Assembly: GCA_026874595.1 (NCBI GenBank)
Contig: CM049306.1
Location: 45,570,019 to 45,634,018 of the forward strand
Direction: 5' to 3'
Source of the DNA: Sipunculus nudus
Taxonomy: Eukaryota > Annelida > Sipuncula > Golfingiida > Sipunculidae
DNA length: 64,000 nt
The notes beneath the pieces were generated by a model. That model ran no database searches. It saw only the letters and a list, made by a program, of their open reading frames with translations, and was not told the origin of the DNA. Position 1 is the stretch's first letter. Every line of letters starts with the position of its first letter. Shown in pieces: positions 24,065-34,810 of this stretch. A program made the translations under genes and the position numbers.

Positions 24065-24067
<3 letters not shown>

Positions 24068-24910
24068 TACATATATATATCGTTAAGTAGTACAATTGTA
24101 TAGGGGTTTGCCTAGTATAAAGAGGGCCTATAAAACCATGTTTTAACACTTTCAGTTTTCATATTGTCCACATTTTGAAATTACAACCCGAGGTGTTTCG
24201 CCTGTTGAGGTCAAGCATATGGGACTGCTTTAATCCCCCCCCCCCCGATTTTTTGGCTGGATAATGGTAAGCATATTTCTTTTTTTAATGCAAAGTTAAA
24301 TTATGTGTTCCATTAACAGATGATAGTGTTTATTTCAAATAATATCAGGGATAACAACTAATAAAGACCAGTCATAGACCTGCTGTAGCTGTGATATCGA
24401 CAAAATAAGTCTCATTTACCTGCAAGGGTCTTGTGCCCTCTCATAGCTGATGACAACTAGGAAACAAGAGGATATACACAAAAAACTTAAACTAGGTTTG
24501 CACTCTGTAGACCGCATACTTTAGTCAATGAAAACATTCTTACCGGATCTAAAATAAAATTTCACAATTCCAATCATTCAACACGCTTTCGTGGAAACCG
24601 GTGCAGTGTTTTACGTATAGTAATGCTAACAGACAAACGGATCAGCAAACAAACAGACATAGGGGAAAACATAACCTCCTTGGTATATTAAAGCCAGCTA
24701 TTCAACCAGTTTTTTTCTATAGAATTCATATTATTTTGGCCTACTCTGCTTACATATTAATTAACTCTAGGAAATTCCTTTAAAGAACGGTTCTTATAAC
24801 GCCCTATGTGTCGGATGTATGAGCCTGTTTATCCAGAAGCTGTTAGTTATCACGGCAATGTTGACAAACGGATAAAAAACATATAACCTTAGGTGATTTT
24901 TAAATATGTG
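24065..24910. other. Spacer, no gene seen
   Basis: A C tract lies at about 24235-24246. No other feature is supported. Confidence 0.45.
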
Positions 24911-25132
24911 TGCTACTGGTTGAAAAAAAACGACTTTTGCAAAACTCTAGCTTGTCTGACTTGCTGCCTGATGTCCTTGCTGAATGCGTTTTTATTGTAA
25001 ACACGTGGATGTAAACAAAACGAACAGAACGTGTGCTGCGATATCGGCGTTTTAGGGCATATTTTTATTAAAGGTTCAAGAGATTATTTTTAGTTAACCG
25101 ACCTCAGATATCGGAATAGGCCCCTTTAAGTA
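24911..25132 (+). repeat. Dispersed repeat ending in CAGATATCGG...CCCCTTTAA, copy 1
   Basis: Shared words with the reverse complement of 51358-51590 are TCTGACTT, CTTG(C/T)TGAAT, GATCGGCGTTTT (here ATATCGGCGTTTT), AAAGGTTCAA and TCAGATATCGG followed by CCCCTTTAA. Homology runs over about 200 bases in opposite orientation. The CCCCTTTAA end may be a terminus of a TTAA-site transposon, but no second end is identified. Confidence 0.65.
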
Positions 25133-26036
25133 AGTCAATCACAGCAGCTCCAGTCTGATGTCTCTACGAGCAATGAACTATAACCTTTTACCATATTACG
25201 TAAACTCACCAATAACTGCATCAAAGGACTAAGCCCAGTGAACGAACCAACACATCAGACCATATTCCTTTGTAAAATTATCACCTCTGATTGTCTACTC
25301 AAAGAAATTGAGCTAGCATTAATCAAGCAGCAACAGAGTACCTGTGTGGTAAACTAACATCTGCATGATAGTCTATAGACCATCTAACAGTGGTATGAAG
25401 CTTTAACAGAACAAAATAATAGCTAGCACCTTTATACTTTGCCTCATACTACTATTACTACTTTATGAGCGAATATCTTTTTAAAATTTTATTACTGCCA
25501 CTTTGGAGGGCTGTGCACAGTTTTATTTTATTATTACATCGTACTGTTTATCTATTTATTTGCTTCAGGTTTAATCGCATAACTCATCTCGGTTACTGTA
25601 ATTACTATTATTTTGAAGAGCTGTAAAGTGTTTTTCTGCTACTTTTTGTATTACTCTTACGACTGCTGCTGCAACTATCATCATTATAACATACCACGTT
25701 TATACGCAGTGGGTATCTTCTACTTTAGTAATATTAGTAGTGTAACCTGTAGATTTTCGTTTTGGTTCTTATCGTATTTTCAGCATTAACATTTTACCCT
25801 CATGTTTTTCAACCAAGCAGTATTTCCCTTTGCATTTTCTAGCATTTACCATTTATAAAAAAAACACACAGTAACGTAAACATTGAGTGGTCTTAACAAA
25901 AATGTATTTGAAGAAATTGCGACAAAATCATGCGACTGTCAAAAACAGAAACGTTATTTTTCAGTGGGTTCTTTCTTGTTGGCCCCATTATAAACAACTG
26001 TTTACATCTTCCGGGCGGTAGAAAAAAAAAACGGAA
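25133..26036. other. Spacer, no gene seen
   Basis: No open frame, repeat or element is recognised. Confidence 0.45.
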
Positions 26037-26310
26037 ATGACCCCCGGGAAAACACAAATGTATCCATGTCACGTGGGGTGGATAACAAGCGGCAGTAACC
26101 GACCGGATGTCGTCTGCCCCTGGCACCTCCTGTCCCGGAGTGGGCGACACCCGCCTCATGGTGTCGCGGCTAATTGGCCAGCGTATACCGGAAATATTCG
26201 GGAAATTCCTCCCAAGTCAGCAAATTGCTTGTCCCAGCCATGTCTTCACCTGCAAGAGCTTTGATGTGTCTAACCGGCTATGTGGAAGAACTGTTAAATC
26301 GACTGTATTA
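26037..26310 (+). other. CpG- and GC-richer segment with overlapping ATG-started frames
   Basis: Two frames open from ATG (26037 for 75 codons, 26107 for 69 codons) through sequence that is clearly more GC-rich than the flanks. The second contains RLMVSRLIGQRIPEIFGKFL. Neither is recognised. It could be an old exon, a promoter-proximal island or an unclassified element. Confidence 0.2.
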
Positions 26311-28823
26311 ACTTAAACCCTGGAATTTGTTGTTACTCTTTTACAGTATTTATATTTTATAATAAATGGCGCGAAATGATTGTTAAGTATAGACAGAGAC
26401 CAGCTATTGGGCGACACTTTCTTCCTAATCCTGCATGTTCGAAGTACGACTATGGTGACGATATTGTGCTGATCCTCCAAAAAAGAAACTGTCCCCACAT
26501 TATCAAATACCATACCACTGATATTAAACTCCCAACTGGCGCCTCCTACAGGGTTAAACATGTACCTCTGTCAACGCAATTGTACTTTCCCTGTGGTTGG
26601 CATGTTTGTCTGCCTTATCTTTGTGTTTGCGTATTGTTTACAAACATGTATGAATGGAAGATCTGGTAGATTTAGGACCTTCTCGAGACCTATAAATGTG
26701 GATGGAGAACCAATTTATTTTTACTTGCTGATCTTGTACGTGCTGGCAGAAGAATTGTGCTGGCATCGAGATTTTAACACTATAAAACAAAAAATTGACC
26801 GTTTGGAGGAAAAGGGGCAGATCCAGGGTGTGTCGGATTGGAACGGGGCAAGTTATTTTTTTTTTGGTGACTGTATGAAAAATGTGAATTTGAAAATAAT
26901 CTAACGTTTGTGATAAAAATGATGTCCCAATTTACATCTCGTCTTGTCCCAGTTATCTGAAGACCTGTCACCCCCGATTTAAGTGTATTCATGACTCTAA
27001 TCGCGGCATCAAAGCCCGATCGCGTGACTTACTTCAACCGACAACAAAACAGGCAGCCAGAGAATTATTTGTACTTGTAATTTTATCACTCCGAGGGCAG
27101 ATGACTCTTTATGATCAGAGGAAAAACTGTCTTTCTCAATTAATCCTCACTATCTCAAAAACATAGTCATCGTTACAGATACGGATGTGAGATATTTACG
27201 TTTATTGTCATCTGTGGAATACACAGTTAATAAGGACACTTTGCTCGACTGCATAATTGGTTCAATTACTTCACGTATTCTTCAACTAAGAAGTCTGCCT
27301 GTTCTCAATAAAGGTCTATATATTGTATTTCAACCTAAATAAAGATATGAGATTTTGTGTTGGTTTCTACACAAACGGGTTTGACACTGCTTATTTTAAA
27401 ATATAAACGTTGGTTGTATAGTTTATTTGTTGTTTATATAAACAACGGAACTATTACAGGTAACCAAAAAAAAAACACAAATGTAAATACACCTTCATCA
27501 CACACATACAAATATACACCTAAAACAATATATATACACATTCAACAGGCACGTGATAACAAACATCATACATAATGTTGGTGATTTATATTAACCACTC
27601 AGGGCGAGGGTCGGCATTTCAAAGCCTAGCCTTTGTTTCAAATGAGCTGAAAAACGGAAACCCGTTCATATTTTAAGATAGTCGAGTGGTGAGAGTAAGC
27701 TCTGGGTGACCTGAAAGTGCTCCCGGGTCTCCAGTTGACAAAAACAGGATATTTATCCCCAACACGAGTCCATGTCAGTGGGCCATATTTTAGGTCTTTT
27801 CTGAAAGACCGCGTTTTGCTGTCCTAGGACCAAACAGGAAACAGGTAAAACACAGGTTAATGAAACGTACCAATCAGAGGACGATACGTGTTTGCTGAAG
27901 CAGGCAGCGTTCTTACTGGGTCCTGCAGGACTGGTTCAATTAGATCTAGACTACTTGTTGTCTGAATTATTGAGAAGAGGAGAGAGCGGTAATCATTGTA
28001 TCAGGAAATGTTAACGGCCTTTCCTTAGAAGACGGGAGAAAGGTCTAAAGTAATCAAGCAGACGACAGCCGTTTGGTCAGGGAGAATTTGATCTGTGCCT
28101 GACTGTTTGTAAAATGGCTACTTCCCTATGTTGCCCGGCCGGATCTGGTACTTCCATATTTTTTCCTGCCTGATCTTTTGTTTCTTTCGCCACCAAAGAG
28201 GCTGAACTCTAACTGACAGCAGATCAGGCAAGTCGATATTTCTACGCAGTGAGAAGCTAGCTCCTAGGTCTTGTAGGACATACGGGACCTTTATATACTG
28301 GGAACAACCGCATGTGACGCTGATGGATGCATCTCTCCGACAGGACACACGAGGGTCAGGCCGAGTTGGGACCCAAGAAAAGAAACTTGAAGTGGTCGAA
28401 CGCCAAACGACATTGGGGCTCCGCACCATTTTTTTCCTTTCTGTTATCTGGAAGAAGAACGAGGTCTACGTACAGACGTCAGGATCTCCGGAAGGTCTCT
28501 GCACATGGGGCCAAGAAAACGAAACCTGCCTAGTTCTCCCCGGCCTGTATATGCTGTAACGCCACCGATATGTATACAAGACGGACGCCAACGTCACGAC
28601 AAGGTCGCCCCTCCATGATTAGCACATCTATAGTGATATAGTCATAGTAGAAATAATCCCAAAAAACTCCTACAAGATGCCATATGTACTTGAAATACCT
28701 TATGGAATATCGGCAAACGAATATAAAAGAATACATCTGAATAGTATACTTTCATTTGTATAGACATGAAATTATATATATATAGTTTAAAGTAAACGAC
28801 AGCTGTTTTTGTATGTTTTCCTT

Positions 28824-28824
<1 letters not shown>
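26311..28824. other. Spacer, no gene recognised
   Basis: Short frames on both strands at 26310-26990 and 28120-28560 overlap each other and mostly start without ATG. No conserved motif is visible. Confidence 0.4.
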
Positions 28825-28878
<54 letters not shown>

Positions 28879-28884
28879 TTATAT

Positions 28885-28917
<33 letters not shown>

Positions 28918-28918
28918 T
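28825..28918. repeat. Compound (CTGT)n(CT)n(TA)n microsatellite
   Basis: TCTG blocks are followed by about 20 CT units and then TA alternation with one AATA interruption. Confidence 0.95.
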
Positions 28919-29819
28919 TAGATAATGTTATGAGGATATTTTGAACAATCCACAATGAAAGCTGGTGACGGCAGATGTCACTACTCCTAATTATTAATTT
29001 ATGAGTGTTTTTTGTGCTATGGCTGTTGTTCAACTGGAGGTCCCTGGAAAAATGATCATATTTCCGTTCCTTATGAAATACATGGCCGCCGGGGCCCATG
29101 TATATTTGTAATCGCCAAACGACATTCCCACCCCTCTTATCATATGACATTCAATGTGTTTTAAAAGGTTTATTCAACTCAGCATGCGTAAGAAGGGGGA
29201 TTATTTTACGGGAAGGAACTGTCTGTTGCAGCATATTTGTCAGGTTTAATAAAAACATGAGCTCTCTAAGATATAGCCCACATTTATTGGAATTACTAAT
29301 CCTTTAGGGACCAGGTGTCTTTTAAAATAATTGCTATGAATAATTCAGTAGAGACGCGATAACGTCTGATATAACGAACCAAAATGTTTATATAAGACCG
29401 CGGCAATCTGAGTCAGATGCAAAAAAATTCTGCCACTGCTTGCCGGATATAATATTTTAAAAGCCTTGACAGACATAACCGATCAAAACGAACTGCCAAG
29501 TCTGCTAGATGACCCCTCAAGGTCAAACGGTGCTGGCCCGGGCTCTCCTTGGCGGGCTGATTTACGGCAGTTTGCGACATTCTCAGCTGAAGAAATGATG
29601 CTGCAAAAGGCGCTCATTTTGCATAATATACGAAAACTTCCATTCCATCATGTCTGGCAAAAACTAACTGAAATGAATAGTCGTATAGTCTTGGTTCCTA
29701 AACAGCTCAGAGTTTGGCACCAAGAGTTTTGTATGTTAAAGTGTGATTGGTCGACATTTTTTATGTAATTTTTTATTTACTGACTCCACCTATACCCAAA
29801 TACAGACTTCTCGTATAAT
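28919..29819. other. Spacer with an unrecognised open frame at about 29466-29768
   Basis: A 100-codon plus-strand frame is protein-like in composition (RQFATFSAEEMMLQKALILH) but has no ATG before its middle, and I cannot identify it. It could be an old exon. Confidence 0.15.
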
Positions 29820-30116
29820 ATGAATACTACCGAGTGTTTTAAGCTATATCCAGACAGTGCGCCTTCTCTTTGTAATGTTTTAGCCTCCCATAAAGATGCT
29901 CATATTTCCAAAAAGGCTTTAAAAAAGGGCGTTCTCATAAAATCTTTTTATGTCCGCTTAAATGATACCGTTGCTGTGTGCTGTGTTGCTGCCATACACG
30001 TATTAAATGCAAAACTGAGCAACAATATATTTATTTGTTTATCCAAAAGCTTATACTGTATGTCATTTTCCTGGCAAAAAAATATACATAAATATATCTG
30101 GTCGTATTGTTATTAA
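29820..30116 (+). CDS. Unrecognised ORF, 98 codons from ATG
   Basis: The frame starts MNTTECFKLYPDSAPSLCNV and has a hydrophobic central patch (VAVCCVAAIHVLNAK) but no clear signal peptide at its start. No promoter, splice or homology support is visible. It is most likely a chance frame in AT-rich sequence. Confidence 0.1.
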   Translation: MNTTECFKLYPDSAPSLCNVLASHKDAHISKKALKKGVLIKSFYVRLNDTVAVCCVAAIHVLNAKLSNNIFICLSKSLYCMSFSWQKNIHKYIWSYCY

Positions 30117-30270
30117 TCAATATTGTTGTTGTTGTTTATACAAATTTGAGTGAAAATAGAAATCATAAGGACTTGCTACCATAAAAACTATAAAAATTGC
30201 CGCAATTATTAGTGCGGTTATCTTATAATAGAGGAAAATGATTATAATCGATTTTACCATCTCAAAATCA

Positions 30271-30470
30271 AGGGCGGATCCAGGATTTAGGAAAATGAGG
30301 GGTCCAAAACAGGAAGACTAATGACAAACCTAAAAAGAAAGGTCCCCGGGTGGGAGGGAGGGGGAAGAGTCCAGCCCGCAAAATTGGTCTGAAACCCTTA
30401 AAAATGGTGATTCGGCTGAAAAGGGGGGGGGGGGGTCCGGACCCCCTGGATCATCCCTGGATCCACTCCT
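30271..30470 (+). mobile_element. GGGGCGGATCC-end MITE, copy 4
   Basis: The copy starts AGGGCGGATCCAGGATTTAG and ends CCCTGGATCCACTCCT, which are inverted ends. Internal words are GAAGACTAATGACAAACC, AAAATTGGTCTGAAACCC and GGCTGAAAAG followed by a G tract (30423-30435). This is the best preserved copy. Confidence 0.85.
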
Positions 30471-30679
30471 TAAAATAATGAGTGAAAAGTAATGCTTACG
30501 ATAAACCTATATGTTTTATTTTTACCTTCAGTGTCCTGATGGAGTCGTCTTCTTGCAATTATTGAATGCAATACAATTGTTTTAATCACTATATGTGAAC
30601 TGTACCTTAATCGATTCTTGTCAGATTCTTGGGTATAATTGTTCCGGTACCTTCCCCATCACTGTTTAGATCACAATAT

Positions 30680-30687
30680 ATTCCGTT
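30680..30687 (+). repeat. 8-bp target site duplication, left (ATTCCGTT)
   Basis: This is identical to 31580-31587, immediately outside the opposite end of the hAT-type element. Confidence 0.92.
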
Positions 30688-31579
30688 TAGTGGTGGGAGT
30701 CGGTTCCTTTTTCATAATCGATCATCGGTTTGAGCAAACCGATTGATGATCGATTATTAATCGGTTCAGACAAATATATACAATTATCAAAGAAATATGA
30801 AATTATCTTTGAAACTGTACCTGCGTTTCCCCGGCAGGTTTTCTCTACGCACACGAATGTACCGATCATTCCACGTATATGGACATTAAATCAGACTAAT
30901 CTTAAGGATCAAATTAATCGATCGGCAACGTCGGGTTATATCTTTCATCATGGGAGTTAACAGCATCTGAGAATATTAGGCCTTAAGTGGGGATGTTTTT
31001 CTAGCACATGTAGGCAGATTTTACGGGCCCAGGTGCGTCTGGGCCAGATCATACAAAAAAATGCAGACTTGTCCAAAAAAAAATTCAAGCCGAAATCAAA
31101 TACTCGACCGGCCGGGTTAGCCCCAACAAAGACCAACAACGGCCTAAACAGCGGCACCTGGCATCGATTATTTCAAAGAGAATCTCGCAAAATTGGCATA
31201 GACCTAGAGAATTTATGGGGTATTTTAACGCCATCCCGCCAATATTTTGCAATGTACATCTCGTTAGAAAACTCTCCGCTAATTCTGCAGCTCCCTGCGA
31301 GTTCACAGATAATAAGTTGAGTATGTACTCCGTTCTCGCACCTATACCGTGTCATACTCAGTTCCATACGGAAGTTATTTGGGAACACAGATTCATTATA
31401 TGAAGCGTGGAATGTGGTAAAAAATGGAAGAATAATATTTGCCTATAACATAAAGGCATTCTGGAAAGAAAACAAACATTATTTTGATGAAATCGATAGT
31501 TGCCTTTGGTGATCGAGCGCATGAAAGTGACAGCAAACCGACTTAATTTCGAAAAAACTCGATGATCGGCCCACCACTA
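30688..31579. mobile_element. Complete non-autonomous hAT-type transposon, 892 bp
   Basis: The element begins TAGTGGTGGGAGTCGG and ends GATGATCGGCCCACCACTA, so both ends read TAGTGGTGGG. The subterminal words ATCGATCATCGG and CCGATCATCGAG are also inverted. Perfect 8-bp duplications ATTCCGTT flank it, the hallmark of hAT transposition. The interior has only short frames and no transposase or BED finger, so movement would need a transposase supplied elsewhere. Intact ends and exact target duplications suggest a relatively recent insertion. Confidence 0.92.
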
Positions 31580-31587
31580 ATTCCGTT
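31580..31587 (+). repeat. 8-bp target site duplication, right (ATTCCGTT)
   Basis: This is identical to 30680-30687. Confidence 0.92.
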
Positions 31588-31852
31588 CCCCCAACAGTGC
31601 CCATTGGTTCTTAGACATGTCCATTTTTCAAAATAAATTTAATTTGAAAATTAACCTGTTAGTTACTGATGAGGTACTCCGGCAATCACTTAATTAGAAG
31701 GAAACCAATACCGTTTAAGATATAGAGCATTTGAGTGAAACAATGAATTTAATATATAAGAAAACACACTATTTTGTTGACACAAATGACATGTTGACAT
31801 AAGTAACAGGGCGAAGCACATCGTTTCACAGACGTTAGTTGCATAATGGTAT

Positions 31853-32100
31853 TACTTGGTACCAGAAAAAAATATAATTATATATACAATGTATTACTAT
31901 ATTATTATATATTATGTATCTTAAGTAATCTAATTATACGCAACTTGGTACCATAAATATTATAATTATATATTGATCGGTATCAGAAATAATATATCTA
32001 TATATTACTTGGTACCTTAAATAAAATAGTTATATATTACTTGGTATCATAAATTATGTAATTGCGCATGCTTTGTGCCATAAATAACATAATAATATAT
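31853..32100 (+). repeat. Minisatellite of about 32-35 bp around ACTTGGTACC
   Basis: ACTTGGTACC/ATC followed by A(T)AAAT and TATATATT recurs near 31853, 31943, 31980, 32009, 32039 and, degraded, 32070. The units are diverged and unequal in length, which indicates an old array. The consensus carries a KpnI site, GGTACC. Confidence 0.75.
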
Positions 32101-32640
32101 CTTCAGCTAAAAACGCCATGCTGCGCCGACGCTTCATGGAGAAGTGTAGACAGTACTGAATTCACAGTAAATAATTTTGAATCTAATATTTCATTCGGAG
32201 TGCTCATACCCTTCCCTCATCCCATCGTTCCGCACAGAATAGAAATTATTGCAAGAAAAACAATGTACGCCCTCTAGTGTAACGGACTGTATATAGCCTT
32301 TTGATTCGTATCAATATAGGAGGTATATATGGCATAGGGGCGACGCACTTTCGGGCTAATTGTATTATTCAACCCGCGTGACGTCCTAATCCTCTGATTT
32401 ATAAACCATGACAGGTGCACCTGGTATAGTAGACAAACGGGTCCACAACTAATCCTAATGGGAACGCCAGATAACTGCTGACCTGAAATTATAAAACTGG
32501 TTGCATACACATACAGCTAGAATGTGATAAAGGTGCTCCAATATATATACATTTACATATATATACATATATATATTATTTATTTATTTATATTTATATA
32601 TATTTTTATATATAAAGATAGAAAGAGATGCATTGTTTGA
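32101..32640. other. Spacer, no gene seen
   Basis: No element or supported frame is recognised. Confidence 0.4.
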
Positions 32641-32687
32641 AAGAGAGAGACAGGGAGACACAGAGAGACGGACAGAGAGAGGGGGAC

Positions 32688-32742
<55 letters not shown>

Positions 32743-32760
32743 TAGATACAGAGGGAGAGA
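32641..32760. repeat. (GA)n/(GACA)n microsatellite
   Basis: GAGA and GGGACA blocks lead into about eleven GACA units at roughly 32699-32742. Confidence 0.95.
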
Positions 32761-34186
32761 ACCAGAGATACGTAGACAGAGACTTGATTATAATTATTTC
32801 TATAGTTATTTGAAATGAGCGGATAATTCGATATTCCAAAGTGGGTAATTCGTTATTAATATTTCTTTATTGTCAAATGTGATTGCCGGGTAAAACAATA
32901 TATATATATATATTATGTAACATATATACGCCTGTTATTTTCAATTTATTTTGACCAAGCATGGATTTATTACTCTAAGTCAATCATGACGACGCCCCCA
33001 ACTGAGCGATAATATGCAATCGGCCTTGCATGCAGATTATGTCAAGATCAAAAATAAATATCATGCGCAAATGTTTAACCTTTGACAAATATTATGCATT
33101 TTCACTCAGAGGATTATATTTTTAAGTTCTTTTTCGTATATTCCGAGATGGGCCAGTTCTACCCTTTGCCAATTTGAAAGGATGCAGATCTGATGAACTG
33201 CATTTTTTATTATTTCTTTTTAACTTGACTGTATTTAGAGAGTACCGCATTCTTCTGATTTCAAAGGACTTAGTATTTTCATTGAATATTCCAGTAAATA
33301 ATGAGCGGAACATATTGAAGAACGCAGTACGATTTTACGGTGTCTGTAATATGGTCTTCAGTACAGAGACGATATTTTTTATTGTTTTGGATGCAGGAGA
33401 CCTTTTGTATACAAAGGCAAGAGTAATTGTTACACGGAGAGTTAAAAGCAAAGAAACACTGTACCCAATAGACTACAACTTTTCATTTTAGCCAGTGGTA
33501 AACGCTTAGCCTTTTGTAAATTTTGTCTCTAAATGTAGGGTGCTGTTCCTTGACGACGTTAGCATGGAGAGTCATCCAACCGTGCATTTGTGCTTTAACG
33601 CAGTTTTATAGTCTCAATGGTGTCCAAAACTGTCCATAAATGGTTTAAATACATAAAATTCAGCGGAGGTGCTATTTGCTGCATGGGAGCCAAGATCTAC
33701 AAATGAAAAAAAAATACCTTAAACTTCTTCAATTTTAAATTTCATTTTCTTTTTAATCTTTAACTTCTTTTGCATACGTTCTGGTTTAGAGACTTGGATT
33801 TTCTACTAAAGAATTACAGCTGAGATATTTGCTAAAATAGCCTATGCTTTCTGAAATAAAATATCCCAAGCTTTTTATTGTGTTTATTTAATTTTCAGTG
33901 TTGACGATGAATATAATCTGGCAAGTTTTCCGAACTGCATGCATAATTCTCCTTTCAGGGATGGTTATACATTGAAATTTCCATCTTTCCATCGGAAAGG
34001 AATTAATGCAGATTTGCATTTCTGCAGGAAAATTTGCCTTTCATATCAAACTTTCAGTCACACTTTGCTCAGTGTATAACTGATTCTGCCATCTGATATG
34101 CCATCCTACATGCACACTTACCTACAAAATGAACTGAAGGTTTTCAGTAGCAGGCTAACACTGTTATATTAGATAAACTGTTGTAT
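32761..34186. other. Spacer, no gene recognised
   Basis: A 105-codon frame at 33174-33491 begins with TTG and is not identifiable. An octamer word, ATTTGCAT, lies at 34012-34019. Confidence 0.35.
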
Positions 34187-34206
34187 GGGGGGGGGGGGGG
34201 GGGGGG
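34187..34206 (+). repeat. Poly-G tract, about 20 bp
   Basis: The G run is uninterrupted. Unlike several others in the window, it is not inside a recognised MITE copy. Confidence 0.9.
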
Positions 34207-34391
34207 CCTAATGCCGGGACGTATAAGACATTATAGACCATTTTATAGGAAACTTCATAGGAAGTCCGTTTTTGTGTCGTGTGTGTTACTGCTGATCAGC
34301 TACTTCTCCAACTTTCAAACGGATTGGTACAAAATGAAAAAAAAATACATTTCCGTGCACGTGTTTGCCTGTCTGTGACGGGCGGAAAAGC

Positions 34392-34810
34392 GTTATTACG
34401 ACCCCTGCCTTTTACACACAAAACGTTTTCAAACCTATATGTGCAAAGCGGTTTGTCCAAACCGGTTTGTTGCGTTCACACGGGCATCAATCCTACTATC
34501 TAGCACCAATGCGTGTTGTGTACACGTGGTACAATGTCACAACATGCTGACACAAGCATTTGCGCTTGCGCTGTGACCGAGTTGCTGCTTGAAAACTGGG
34601 TCCAAAACCGTTTTAGAGCGTTCACACAACAGTTAAGCAAAGCGGATAAAACGATTCGCATTCAAAACGGTTTGAAACCACCTCCTGAGCATGATCCAAA
34701 ATACTGACCAAAACGGTTTGAAAACGCTTTGGATTGCCTTGTGAACACTCTAAAACGTTTTCAAAACGTTTTGAAATCGGTTTGCATTTGCCGTGCGAAA
34801 GGGGTATTAA
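34392..34810. mobile_element. Inverted-repeat element built of AAAACGGTTT-like words
   Basis: The left edge TTATTACGACCCCTGCC and the right edge, read inversely, TTAATACCCCTTTCGC are similar. The interior repeats ACGTTTTCAAACC, CAAAACGGTTTGAAA and GTTTTGAAATCGG in both orientations, plus TTCACAC words. TTAT/TTAA at the edges would fit a TTAA-site superfamily (Kolobok or piggyBac type), but the match is imperfect. There is no coding capacity. Confidence 0.6.
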
